The translations under genes were made by a program, and so were the position numbers. The notes under the pieces are model-generated. The model worked only from the letters and a program-made list of their open reading frames with translations. It did no database searches and was not told where the DNA came from. From Rhodocollybia butyracea (lineage: Eukaryota > Basidiomycota > Agaricomycetes > Agaricales > Omphalotaceae), in assembly GCA_015501585.1 (NCBI GenBank), contig JADNRY010000326.1:1-64000 (forward strand): 64,000 bases of DNA. The letters run 5' to 3'. Below, piece after piece: positions 45,138 to 56,993 of the stretch. Every line of letters begins with the position of its first letter. Position 1 is the first letter of the stretch.

Positions 45138-45435
45138 GATTGTCAAAGCAGTTCGAAGATATTCTTGGACCATGTTACATCTAAATAAAGTAGTATTTAA
45201 AAAATGTTCAATGTACCAATGCTCAAAAAATCTACAATTACTGTTAAGCACTCAGAGTCCTGTATGATTTTCGTGAATATAAACAAGCAAGAAGGTCTAT
45301 AGGTACAATTCTCATGAATAAGCTTCAGGCTATGGAGCCTGCATGTAGTCCACATTACCACTATTTAATGGAGTCCCCACCATAGTATGAATATTGTGAC
45401 CTGAGTATCCCAGACTTTGCTCCCGGCCTGAGGGC
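45138..45435. other. Convergent 3' flanks, unit 2
   Basis: Counterpart of 15241-15525; taaataaag at 45183 is the likely polyadenylation signal. No gene. Confidence 0.45.
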
Positions 45436-46330
45436 TTATGATCTAACTGATGGAGAAGTCGGTGTGGGAGGCAGCGGAGTGGCAGGATGAAGTGTCATAA
45501 TTAACCGCGGAGATGGTGGTGGTCTAGGGGTACGCGGAGAGGGCACACCCTCTTCTAGTAGTATTGTTGGGACTTTTGGTCTACCATTTGGTGCACCGTG
45601 CACAATGTTTGCTGATCTGGTATGTGGATTCCCATCGGGATGCAGGGGAAACATGGATAATGTGGGATAAGGCATCTTGGATATAGCCTGCCGTGCCGGG
45701 TGAGGTGCTGGTAGCGGGCGGCCCAGGAGTGTGGTGCGGACTGGTTGTGCTAAATAAATACAACAGAAGACTAAGTGATTACTACTCCAGTTGGCCAGTG
45801 TAGGGGAGTCGTAGTACTAATGGGTGTAACCTGTGAGCATGGCAAGAAGGGAATATAAAGGTATCATTGAAGGAAGGGGAGGCCTCAGAGTCCACTCTAA
45901 AGTTTGGAAGAAGTATTACAAGAGTATTATAAGACATAAATCTAAACCAATGTAATCTGAACGACACCATCAACACACACAGCAAATATACAACTCACAT
46001 TAAAGCATCCAGCACCACAATGTGCGATCTCGACCTGCAAAGTATGTTCCCCCAATCCCAAACTATATTCCTTCCAGCGGACCGCGCTAGCGACTATCTC
46101 TGGGACCCATAGGCTGATTATAATCGCGCAAATCCACAACACAGGCGCCAAATCATCCAGGAACAGCGAAGCCCCCACGGTATAAGCCCAAAGTGCGTCA
46201 AGAGGACCTGTTTATCGATACATCTCAAAAATACACGAGCCTCCAGTTTCCACCAGCGTCCGCTTTTCTCTGCACTTCTTCCGTATGAAGATACTGCCCA
46301 ACGCAAAGACGGGCAGAACGCGCCGATCAT
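45436..46330 (-). CDS. Small membrane protein with proline-rich tail, copy 2
   Basis: Same exons as 15526-16404: LVETGGSCIF region (about 46220-46260), the membrane segment GASLFLDDLAPVLWICAIIISL then WVPEIVASAVRW (about 46060-46178), and the C-terminal exon with EEGVPSPRTPRPPPSPR and PPTPTSPSVRS. The C-terminal exon differs from copy 1 by an in-frame insertion (VPTILLEEG for IPLLDEG), which supports real coding here. Start and some introns unresolved; function unknown. Confidence 0.45.
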
Positions 46331-46359
46331 CTCACGAGCACGTGAAGACTGCTTTTGAT

Positions 46360-47100
46360 TTCATGTTTTGACCAATGGCACATCTTTCGGTTCACAGTAT
46401 CCTGGGCTCTGGTCTTCTACATCCCTGTGTTCGTGGTGCTCGTGCTCTACGCTTCCTTCCACTCTCACTTTCTCTCATGGAATCTTAGAAGAATATCACA
46501 AGAACGAGCTTGGATTAGAAGAAGCAGATAAACACACGTCTTAGGACAGGTGTTCACTTCAACAACTGAAACCGCCAATGCGAATGCCCTCTCCCCTCCA
46601 AATTCCACAATGAAAATCACTCAAAATCCAGTATGCAACTCCAAAGACAAAGAACGTACGGCATTTCCAAGTGACCTTCGCATTCCTCGTTCCCTCTATC
46701 TACCGACATCGCCAATCGATCTCATATCGGTCTTTATTCCTCAAGGCCTTAGGCCTTATCGATTATCGGCGTCGCCATTATAAGATTATGCGCGTTTTGA
46801 TGTCCTATTAGCCTTCAGTGGTCGAGAGGAAGACAAGGGAGAATTTAACAGTGTTGCAGGTAGTCTATCTATTATACGATGTACTCACAATCCAAATTAC
46901 GTTACTACTGAAGATGAATATGTACTGAGCAGATCGCTCGTGAACCCTACCTGATGCATCCTCTTCAATCATCCGAAAGTACGCTTTCAATCAGACATTC
47001 GGTGGTTGAAGGAAAGGAAGTACGTGTCCAACAACAAGCGCAGTAATTGTTAGCGCTAATGTTGAGAGGTACCGTACTCATATCTGTAGAACAGAGAATC
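46360..47100 (+). repeat. Module R, copy inside unit 2 (shortened)
   Basis: 46360-46785 matches 16435-16860 almost exactly; then the sequence jumps to the equivalent of 17697 (cgcgttttgatgtcctatta), so both tandem degenerate units are deleted. No intact gene. Confidence 0.6.
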
Positions 47101-48000
47101 ACTTATTAGTGAGTCGTTGTGGGTAGGCGTCCTGTAACATACCAGCTACCCTCAGAGCAGCCGCCTCACGCATGCCCAACATGGATCAACAACACCACCA
47201 GCCGTGCAAACGTTCAAGGTTTCATCACGCGTTGTCGATACTACAAGAACGCGAAGGAGTCTTGGAAGACAAGAGATAGAAGCAACGACTGGCCACCAAG
47301 ATTTCAACGGCACCAGTAGCTCTGCCTCCAATCGCACCATAATCATCCGCCGTCTGAAAGGTACTGGTCCAGAGGTATTGAAGAAATGTGTTACTGTCCT
47401 GAATGATTTTGTTCCTGCAAGCCAGCGAGCGCACGTGTAGAATTGCTGGAGGAACATAGATAAATTTGCGAGGCCCGGAGGAGTGACGTGAATGAGTGAA
47501 AAGGAAGGAAAGGAATGAACAGAAGCAAGGAAGTGGGGAAGCTGCACGACGGCATACACAGGGTCGGATTGATCACCTCCGGATCGGATTGAGGACTTGC
47601 TATACGAAGCGTCGCGACCGCCAGAAGAGCCAGATTCCACCAATCCGTGCCTAGTGATTAGAAGGAGGTTGAAAATGTTGAGGTCTGGGATTTGTCCTGT
47701 TATGAGGAAGCCGGATACAGACTCAGAGGGATCCGGAGATGATTCGTTGGAAGGGATGGACGGCGGAAGCAGCAAAAGAAGTGGGAAGTCGGCATTGGAC
47801 TGGGATGATATCGTCGCCCGGACTCGAATTGACCATTGACCGAGATGGATGCGGCTTGGGAAAGATATTTGACCGCCGATGCAGAATGAGCAGAAAAAGG
47901 TGTAGAAGAACTTCTAGCTTTGTGAGCAGGACTAGTAGTGACGAGAGTTGAGAGTGAGCAACAAGCGATAATATTAATAGACACTGCTTACCTCGTAAAG
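47101..48000. other. Hypothetical locus, unit 2 copy
   Basis: Counterpart of 18029-18900. Plus-strand frames 47204-47440 (GRQEIEATTG..., TIIIRRLKGTGPEVLKK) and 47597-47839, and minus-strand frames 47152-47775, are open, but none has a recognised domain. The plus-strand frame agrees with the diverged copy at 42250-42400 in several residues, which weakly favours that strand. Confidence 0.35.
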
Positions 48001-48626
48001 TCTTCCTACGTCGGATACTGGAAATTTCCAGATATAATAATATAGCCATGTTTACTCTCTCTCACAGCTCTTCCCTTGTTCTCAGAAACATTTCCAACAG
48101 AATGGGCTGTCGCCTCGAAAAGTAGACGGGTTTTGCGGCGTATAGAGTGGAAACAGCGAGAGTAATGTCTGGATCTGATTGTTGAAACATTCACAAAGAG
48201 GCAGAAAGGAGGAAAAAACCGCGAAAAGCAACGGGCTTTCGCATTTGTATTCCAAGGCGGAAACAATAAGAATGGAAACAACGCCAACGCTGTAATTCTG
48301 AGCCTGCCAACCGGTCACGGTGCAACGGAAAGGATTTGCACGTCCGAATTGCGCTGAAAAACAATCCTTGTAGCAATAAAGCGGACGCATAGGCATGAAA
48401 GTGGACTGGATAATGAATTAATGAAGCTTTGAAGATGAAGATTTGAGTGTCGAAGCTCTCAACGGAAAGCAATGAATGTCAAAACTGACAGTGACACGGG
48501 ATGGACACGGGATATTCTTTTGACGTTATCTTCAAAAATGGACAGTCCCTCATTTCGTCCGTCAGCAGATTGTTTCTTGATATCGTACCACCATCATCGC
48601 CGCAATTTTCGTGAATCCAGTAACGC
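48001..48626. other. 5' region of NLR2
   Basis: Matches 18901-19312 joined directly to 20200-20427; the MITE-like insertions of unit 1 are absent (junction at about 48412). It presumably holds the NLR2 promoter; no clear TATA element was seen. Confidence 0.45.
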
Positions 48627-51600
48627 ATGTCTACCACACTTAACCCAAAGCTCGATTTGTCCAAGTATGTTATCCGACTCCTTCATTGAATCCTTTCATC
48701 GATCGCTGACCCGTGTTAATCGATAGGTTGGTTTTCAAAATCGAGGGTACGCCGCAGTCATATATTCATGTCTTCTGCTCATTTGTGTGTGAAAATACCA
48801 GCGATCAAGCTCAAACTCGATAGCCCTCCCAAAAGGGGGAAAATCTCCGTGACTCTTCAAGCTAAGAAAGATGGCATCCTTGATGAGAAAGGCGGTGTTG
48901 CCAAGAGTGGCCGCCAAAAAGTAAATCGTGGGATGCAATGGGAGATGAACACCAACATGTGAGTGCTTAATTTCGGTTTCATTTTTTGGGAGAGTATGCC
49001 CCGCACACATATGAATTTCTGTATGTACCTTGAATACATAGAGCCTTTTCGGAGCTGCCACTGGCTTTGCAGATCTCTATCATGTGCATTAAATTGACAA
49101 TTTGATGAGTAGCGTTGTGGATGCACAAGGGATCATCACTGTGGACGTTGAAGAGCACCACAGAGTTCGCAAATCCAAATCTTTAGTTTCCAGCCCATTG
49201 TCACTCAAGAATGAAGACATCTTTGATAAATTTGTCAAATCAGGTGTGACAGGTAGGTAGCCTATCAAACGCAGATAACTTTTGCTGATACGGATTTGCA
49301 ATCTCAAAGGGGACCCTCAAGAATTCACCTTGACTGGAGCTGATTTGACAATCATACTGAGCATTTCTGCTGTAAGTGCTGACACCATTCGAGACATTTT
49401 TCCCTCTTGACTTCAAATGAATAGTATTCACTTGATCATGTTTTGAAAACATTTAGTCCTCCTACATCAATTGTATCCAAACTTGGAAAGTATCAAGCTG
49501 GGCTTGACCTAATCTTGCAATTAGCAAGCGCTGTGGGAGGAGTGAGTTAATCTTTAATTGTTCAAAGTGCTCAAAGTCTTCCAAACTCATGGCCACTTTA
49601 ACAGTTAAATGCTGCGGCTGGAGTAGCCATAAGTGCAGCCACTCAAGCTTTTGAGGTAGGAACTTCTGTTGAGTTTATATGAGAATATGCAGTAACTTAA
49701 AAACTTCAATCTCTAGTTTCTGAAAAAACAGGAAAAGTGTCATCAGGATATCCTCAATCTTTTTGAGCATATGGGAGGCGTGCTCACCATCATTACAATT
49801 GAAGATGTTGACTCCCTCAAGAAGCATTCAAAAATGATAGAAGAAGTCATTGATTCTATCCTGAACTGCATCAAAGGTGCTGTTGAGCAAGTATTGGTCA
49901 AGTGTCAGGAGAACATGTTGAGTAAGTGCAAAATAGACTGGCTCTCCATATGCTGTAGACTGATTTGAAATTTTACAGAGCAGCTGGTGTTTTCTTCAGA
50001 CCTTTCCGGCAAAATTTCTGACTTCCGCAATAAATTTGATGATTTGAAGGAACAGTACAGAGATGTTTTGGCTCAAGTTACTGCTTCAATTGCCCTGTCC
50101 ATCAGTAAGAGAATGAATAACTATCTACAGATATTAGTGATACTAAAAAAGTAATGTTCTGCAGAGCATGACAGGATCCTTACAGAGAAGTTGAAGCCTC
50201 AGTCTCACGAGGGCTACAAAGTTTGCCTGGAGGATACCCGCGTTGCTCTTCTGTCTAAGCTAACAGGAAACATCAAGAGGAGTAGCATTGTTTGGCTGCA
50301 TGGCTTAGCAGGAACAGGAAAAAGTTCCATTGCGGGCTCACTTGAACAGAAGTTCCGTGAGAAGCCAGTTGATCCAGATCTCACTGGTATTGAGTTGGCC
50401 ATTGGTTTTCATTGCACAAGAGGAACCAGATCTGAAGATCTACATATTCTGGTTCCCACACTGGCTTACAATATCGCAAGAAAGTTTCCTGCATTTGGAA
50501 GACATTTGGCAGATGATCCACAGCTAAGCACTTCAGGTGGATTGCATTACCAATTCAAAAATCTGTTGCATCAGCCATTGGATCTACTGAAAAATGAGAA
50601 AGTTGAATCTCCTACAAGCCAGATACTAGTTATTATTGATGCACTTGATGAGTGGGCCGATGAGGGAAGCCGTAAATTGTTTTTGAAAGAGGTTCAAGAA
50701 CTGTGCAAGAATCATACCTGGATCAAGTTTGTGATAACCAGTAGGCCAAATACTGAGATCAGGGCAACTTTTCTAAATGGGGAGCATGCGAAAATAGATA
50801 TTCAGAAAGAGCAGGAAACCAAGGATGACATTGCAAAGTTTCTCAGAAAACATATCGAGGAAAACACAGTGGTTGCTCAGGCCATCACGGAGGATGACGA
50901 GCGATGGTTATTGTCTTATGTAGAGCCACTCTTTATATTGGCAGACACTGCATTCAAGTTCCTGGCTCAGGGACTTCAACCCAAGAACCAGCTGGAGATT
51001 ATGAGGAACCAACAACAAGGATTTAAATCTGGAAAGGATTCCTATGATGCCTTATATGAGTTATACACAACTGTCTTGAAAGAGGCCATAAAAGACCAAG
51101 CCAATGATAGTGATGCCTACTTGAATGTCATTGGTACACTGTTTATTCTTGAGTCCCCAGTGACAGAAAATGCACTGAAGGAGCTCATTGGTAGTTATGC
51201 ACAGTCTGCAGTAAGATCTTTGGGTGCAGTACTTTACAAGAGTGAAGATGGCAAACTCAAGTTCCATTTATCTTTCAAAGAATTCATCCAGGAAGAAGGA
51301 GAGAAAAGGGGGTTTGATACCAATCTGAAGGAACAACACAGGCAGCTTACACTTGCTTGTTTGAAAGTGTTGATGGGCCAGTTGAAATTCAACATCTGCA
51401 AGCTAGATGATTCTAGGATTCCCAATGAACTGGTATCAAATCCTGATCTAAAGACACGAGTTAAACAATATATCTCAGAAGAGCTACAATATTCTTGTGA
51501 GAGCTGGGTTCATCATCTGGGTGAGACAGAGGAACCAGATGATCATATGATGGCACAGGTAGTAAAGCTAATGAGTGAGGAGAAGATTGTATATTGGATG

Positions 51601-54412
51601 GAGTGCTTGAGCTTGATGGGGAGAACATCGCAAATCCGAGTTAGCATGGACATATTGTCAGATAGGAGAAAGGCAAAGGTAAGAATCACAAAATGGAACA
51701 ACTACAATGCACATCATCTGAGTAAGTTGCACAGAATTTGAACCCAAAGATAGTGGAGATGGCAGATGAGATTGCAAAATGTGTGCGGGTCTTTTATTTT
51801 CCAATTGCTCACAGCACACCACAGTTATATGTGAGTGTACTGCCAATGATTCCAGAAAACACTTTGTTAAATCAAAATGTTCACGGGTATCTTGACAAAG
51901 TAATTAGAATTAAACAAGAAGGAAAACACAAACTTTGGGTTGCAGAAATTAATCAAATCCCCCATGGCGACATAGTATCTTGTGTCAGCTATTCTCCCAA
52001 TGGAAAGTACATTGTGTCTGGTTCTGATGATCAGAGCCTGAGAGTCTGGAATGCAGAAACTGGGCAGCCAGTAGGAGACCCATTAAAGGGGCATAATCAT
52101 TTGGTTCAGTCAGTTGCCTACTCTCCGGATGGAAAACACATTGTGTCTGGTTCTGCTGATGAGACCCTGAGAATCTGGAATGCAGAAACAGGGCAGCCAG
52201 TAGGTGAACCATTAAAGGGGCATAATGATTCGGTTCAGTCAGTTGCCTACTCTCCAGATGGAAAACACATTTGTGTCTAGTTCTTATGATCAGACCCTGA
52301 GAATCTGGAATGCAGAAACAGGGCAGCCAGTAGGTGAACCATTAAAGGGGCATAATGATTGGGTTCAGTCAGTTGCCTACTCTCCAGATGGAAAACACAT
52401 TGTGTCTGGTTCAGGTGATCAGACCCTGAGAATCTGGAATGCAGAAACTGGGCAGCCAGTAAGTGAACCATTAAAGGGCATAATGGTAGGGTTGAGTCAG
52501 TTGCCTACTCTCCAGATGGAAAACACATTGTGTCTGGTTCTTATGATCAGACCCTGAGAATCTGGAATGCAGAAACTGGGCAGCCAGTAGGAGAGCCATT
52601 AATGGGGCATACTACTTCGGTTGAATCAGTTGCCTACTCTCCAGATGGAAAACACATTGTGTCTGGTTCTTCTGATCAGACCCTGAGAATCTGGAATGCC
52701 GAAACAGGGCAGCCAGTAGGTGAACCATTAAAAGGGCATAATTATTCAGTTCAGTCAGTTGCCTACTCTCCAGATGGAAAACACATTGTGTCTGGTTCTG
52801 CTGATGAGACCCTGAGAATCTGGAATGCAGAAACTAGGCAGCCAGTAGGAGAGCCATTGAAGGGGCATAATGATTGGGTTGAGTCAGTTGCCTACTCTCC
52901 AGATGGAAAACACATTGTGTCTGGTTCTTATGATCAGACCCTGAGAATCTGGAATGCAGAAACAGGGCAGCCAGTAGGAGAGCCTTTGAAGGGGCATAAT
53001 GATTGGGTTCAGTCAGTTGCCTACTCTCCAGATGGAAAACACATTGTGTCTGGTTCTGATGATCAGACCCTGAGAATCTGGAATGCAGAAACTGGGCAGC
53101 CAGTAGGAGACCCATTGAAGGGGCATACTAGATTGGTTCACTCAGTTGCCTACTCTCCAGATGGAAAACACGTTGTGTCTGGTTCTGATGATCAGACCCT
53201 GAGAATCTGGAATGCAGAAACTGGGCAGCCAGTAGGAGACCCATTGAAGGGCATACTAGATTGGTTCACTCAGTTGCCTACTCTCCAGATGGAAAACACA
53301 TTGTGTCTGGTTCTGCTGATGAGACCCTGAGAATCTGGAATGCAGAAACTAGGCAGCCAGTAGGAGAGCCATTGAAGGGGCATAATGATTGGGTTGAGTC
53401 AGTTGCCTACTCTCCAGATGGAAAACACATTGTGTCTGGTTCTTATGATCAGACCCTGAGAATCTGGAATGCAGAAACAGGGCAGCCAGTAGGAGAGCCT
53501 TTGAAGGGGCATAATGATTGGGTTCAGTCAGTTGCCTACTCTCCAGATGGAAAACACATTGTGTCTGGTTCTGATGATCAGACCCTGAGAATCTGGAATG
53601 CAGAAACTGGGCAGCCAGTAGGAGACCCATTGAAGGGGCATACTAGATTGGTTCAGTCAGTTGCCTACTCTCCAGATGGAAAACACATTGTGTCTGGTTC
53701 TTATGATCAGACCCTGAGAATCTGGAATGCAGAAACTGGGCAGCCAGTAGGAGAGCCATTACAGGGGCATACTAGATTGGTTCAGTCAGTTGCCTACTCT
53801 CCAGATGGAAAACACATTGTGTCTGGTTCTGCTGATGAGACCATGAGAATCTGGAATGCAGAAACTGGGCAGCCAGTAGGAGACCCATTGCAGGGGCATA
53901 CTAGATTGGTTCAGTCAGTTGCCTACTCTCCAGATGGAAAACACATTGTGTCTGGTTCTGATGATCAGACCCTGAGAATCTGGAATGCAGAAACTGGGCA
54001 GCCAGTAGGAGACACATTGAAAGGGCATAATGATTTGGTTCAGTCAGTTGTCTACTCTCCAGATAGAAAACACATTGTGTCTGGGTCTAGTGATCAGACC
54101 CTGAGATTCTGCAACACAGAAACCAGCCTGCCAGGAGCAGAGCCATCAAAGGAGCTCAACAATTTGATTCTATCCCTTGCTAATTTTTCCAGCTCCCTTG
54201 AACATCCCCACACTTTGGCCACTAGCCAAGGCTGGGTGGTAGTAAATACTAGCAATCTTTTGTTTTGGCTTCCTTCCCAGTACAGGGTCGGAGTTGCTGA
54301 CCAACGCCAGGTTCTCACCATCCCTGCTGATGCTGCCAATCAAGCAGTGCACATTGACTATAGTAATTTTATATATGGTAAAAACTGGGAAGGTTGTTGG
54401 AAATTGTTGTAA
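48627..54412 (+). CDS. NLR2: C2-like/NACHT/WD40 STAND receptor
   Basis: Fungal NLR-type signal-transducing NTPase, likely in non-self recognition or cell-death control like Podospora het-d/het-e relatives (family knowledge). The ATG at 48627 starts [13 protein letters not shown]; short GT-AG introns join a C2-like domain ([40 protein letters not shown]), a helical region ([35 protein letters not shown]), then NACHT: P-loop GLAGTGKSS (about 50302-50328), Walker [12 protein letters not shown] (about 50622-50654), and a long single frame to 51678. After intron 51679-51735 come [19 protein letters not shown] residues and about 16 WD40 repeats, ending in [21 protein letters not shown] and stop at 54412. 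Breaks: one extra T near 52270 and one missing G near 52478 (mutually compensating), and one missing G near 53249. They may be real or sequencing errors in near-identical repeats. Confidence 0.8.
51985..54120 (+). repeat. WD40 tandem array of NLR2 (129-bp unit)
   Basis: About 16 units plus a degenerate last unit (LRFCNTETS). Same consensus as in NLR1. The variable codons again cluster after SGS (D, A, Y, G, S), at Q/E, at D/E before PL, at K/M/Q before GH and just after GH (NHL, NDS, NDW, NGR, TTS, NYS, TRL, NDL). A four-unit block (ADE, YDQ, DDQ, DDQ types) is repeated with offset 515 bp; both copies share the private change ETRQPVG (52831 and 53346). Confidence 0.9.
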
Positions 54413-54776
54413 TGTGTGTGCTTTTATAATCTACAAGATATGTGATTTCTGTTTAGGAATCTGATGAGTGTCCAATCAGGCGGTCAGTCCTGGGATCCAA
54501 CACAAGTAGTTAGTGTGGCTGAACAAGGTATTAGTAGATACCTTGCAAACGCATCAGTACTACAGTACTACATGCAAGCTTATATACTGTACATACTGTA
54601 TAATATTGCTGATATGATGCGTAAGTATATGGACATACAAACCTACCGGCTAACTAATCTTCGGAGTTGCCAGCAATATACAACGCAAGAGGTATCTACT
54701 TCAAACTTCTTCCATTTCTCAAAATATGGGCTGGTAGCACTCTCATCTACCTGCTTGAATGTCAATACAGACCTAA
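54413..54776. other. 3' flank of NLR2
   Basis: Matches 25871-26234. Short frames occur but no gene is supported; probably 3' untranslated region. Confidence 0.4.
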
Positions 54777-55055
54777 ATGATAACTGTTAACAACCCAAAA
54801 ACAAACTGTGTCTTATTGGTGTTTACACACGGTCATATCAGGTTGCGCAATGTCAATGTTGGAGATCTATTTAACAGGTTGGCCAATGCCAGTCATGAAG
54901 CAGATTGTAGCTGGATAGAGCATATACCCAACATCATGGATGGCATAAGTATACCACAACAATCTAAATTATATTTTACAAGCTCACTTACATTGTGTAA
55001 GGTATTGAACAACTTAACACATCTCCTGTTCATAACTATTATTACTTGGCTGTAA
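54777..55055 (+). pseudogene. APH-like C-lobe relic downstream of NLR2
   Basis: Nearly identical to 26235-26519 (VFTHGHIRLRNV, SWIEHIPNIMDGIS). The end is cut by the Gypsy-type element inserted at 55051. Confidence 0.4.
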
Positions 55056-55316
55056 CACCCCTAGGGTGGTCGTCCTTAATTCACACGAGAGAACACGACA
55101 AGGCTTTGCAATGTGTGTACTACAGGTGTAAAAAGAACTACAGTACGTAAGCGCTAGACGTGAGTTTTATACTATGCATGACTTAATAGATAAGATTGGC
55201 TATTAAATAGGCCGTTATCACTAGATAACGGCGATGTGTGATTAGATGGAGCGCTATCACTTATTGATAGCGCCAGCAGGTCAGGACTAATTCCATAAGA
55301 CGGTGGGGGCGTTACA
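55051..55316 (-). repeat. 3' LTR of Gypsy-type element
   Basis: 266 bp, TGTAAC...GTTACA. Contains two hairpins: gccgttatc/gataacggc (55211-55232) and gcgctatca/tgatagcgc (55251-55273). Confidence 0.9.
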
Positions 55317-55330
55317 CCCTCCCCCACTAG
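55317..55330 (-). other. Polypurine tract of Gypsy-type element
   Basis: On the minus strand agtgggggaggg runs directly into the 3' LTR; its position fixes the element's orientation. Confidence 0.65.
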
Positions 55331-55789
55331 ATTAACATCTCAGACATTAATCGAATAACTGAAGCCGGAATATGGACTCCTAGTGATGGCATATCACTAG
55401 TGGGCGTTGAGTGTTGGCGTAACACTTGCAATCCAGCATTGATCCGGCAGTAAACCTACTGTAAAACAGCGGCGTATAATAATTAATGTAGCGGGATTTT
55501 ATCCCACTACTTGCAATACTACAAGTACTAAGTAGTACAGGTCAAGTAAGTCGACTGTAATGTGGGCCGACGGTCCAAGACACGTGACTGGCCTGGAATC
55601 GTGTCAAGATGACCAGTTTTCAGGCCACTGACTTGATACGGGTTTTGCGCCCATCCCGTTGCACTTGCATCGGAAATTTCTGCTTCAACCACTAGTGGGA
55701 CAATGCCCCATGGCAGGAAACTGCTCAGATACGTCCGAGAGTTGAATTTCGGTACTATACTCAAGATTTTTGAGTACTGCAATCGACTA

Positions 55790-56149
55790 CTAAATTCTCG
55801 CTGAGAATTTAATGTGCGGAACTTCCGTTTGGTTCTCCCCCACAGAAAGAGAAGGTACTACCTTCCTTCCAATGCAAATGGTATTGAGGATAGCATCGTA
55901 TCTATTGACATTAATAATGTCGTAGTATACTTTATCGTCTATACCTCCATAGGAGGTATGTACGTTCGCGCCAAAATTATATTTGGCTTTGCTTCCTACA
56001 GTTCCTAACTGTAGAGAATGTTGGTCTGCCAATTGGTGGACTTTGATGTTCGCTAATTGAATGAATGCGGGGCTTAAAGCCTCGATTGTGCAGCCAGAGT
56101 CGAATATCGTGAATGCTTCGACTCCTGTGATTTCAATGATTGCCGTCAT
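55790..56149 (-). CDS. Retroviral-type aspartic protease domain of Gypsy-type element
   Basis: About 119 residues from the internal Met. The catalytic motif appears as IFDSGCTIEALS (Asp-Ser-Gly variant of DTG/DSG), followed by hydrophobic beta strands and YDAILN (the usual region before the flap-side ILG motif). The fold would dimerise and cleave the Gag precursor. The same frame is open upstream to an in-frame TGA in KSSDL-stop-PDLNQGP at about 56185, so the protease may have been fused to the acidic region of Gag before a nonsense change. No polymerase follows: after the stop only 0.47 kb remains to the LTR. Confidence 0.7.
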   Translation of the reverse strand: MTAIIEITGVEAFTIFDSGCTIEALSPAFIQLANIKVHQLADQHSLQLGTVGSKAKYNFGANVHTSYGGIDDKVYYDIINVNRYDAILNTICIGRKVVPSLSVGENQTEVPHIKFSARI

Positions 56150-56993
56150 AAGACAGCGATTTTGGACTGGACCTTGGTTGAGGTCTGGTCATAAGTCACT
56201 AGACTTATGAATACCTTCACCCGTATTGGGTTTAGGCTCTTTGTTAGGCGTGTTAATAACCGCCATACGATCAGTGCCTTCCAGTTGTATCTGGTGGCTT
56301 TGAGGATTGAGCAACAAGAACGAGTCATCGTTCCAGTTATTCTCTAGGCATGTGATCAATCATGTAGTAGGATATTTATCCCGCCACTTGTAATACTACC
56401 AGTCGACAAAGTCGAACGAGGCATGCAATATGATAAGATTATCCGAACTGATAGTCTACTTAGTCCAAACTAATACTAGTTTGGACTGAGATGACATCAT
56501 ATGTCAAAGCTGCAGTGCAGGCGCAGTGGGGTATCAGTCTCAATCTTAAAGATTTAGTCTGATATGCCATTATCAGGCGCCTTAATGATGTCATTAATAT
56601 TGGAACTGATAATCAGTTCCGATAGTAACTTATGACACATTGGTTACTGGTCAGATGATAAGTATAGAATTTTGGCGAAAGTCGCCACATTTTTCTACTA
56701 GTCACCTGACTTAATTTTCATCGGTACTATCCGATTCAAATGCTAGTGGGGCATAGCCACCACGATGGTTTAACTCAGAAACTTCCGAGAGTAGATGTTG
56801 CAGACTCGGAACTTCCCAGTACTGCGTTAAAATAAAATTCTACGTAAGAATTACATGTGCGGAAATTCCGCTAGACCCTCCCCCTCTTTAAGAGAAGGAT
56901 TATTTATGTACTCGTCCACTGGATGAGTCTTAATGCAAGAGACATGCAATATAGATGCAGTCTTTGAATACTATAGTACAGACCGTTGGTCTG

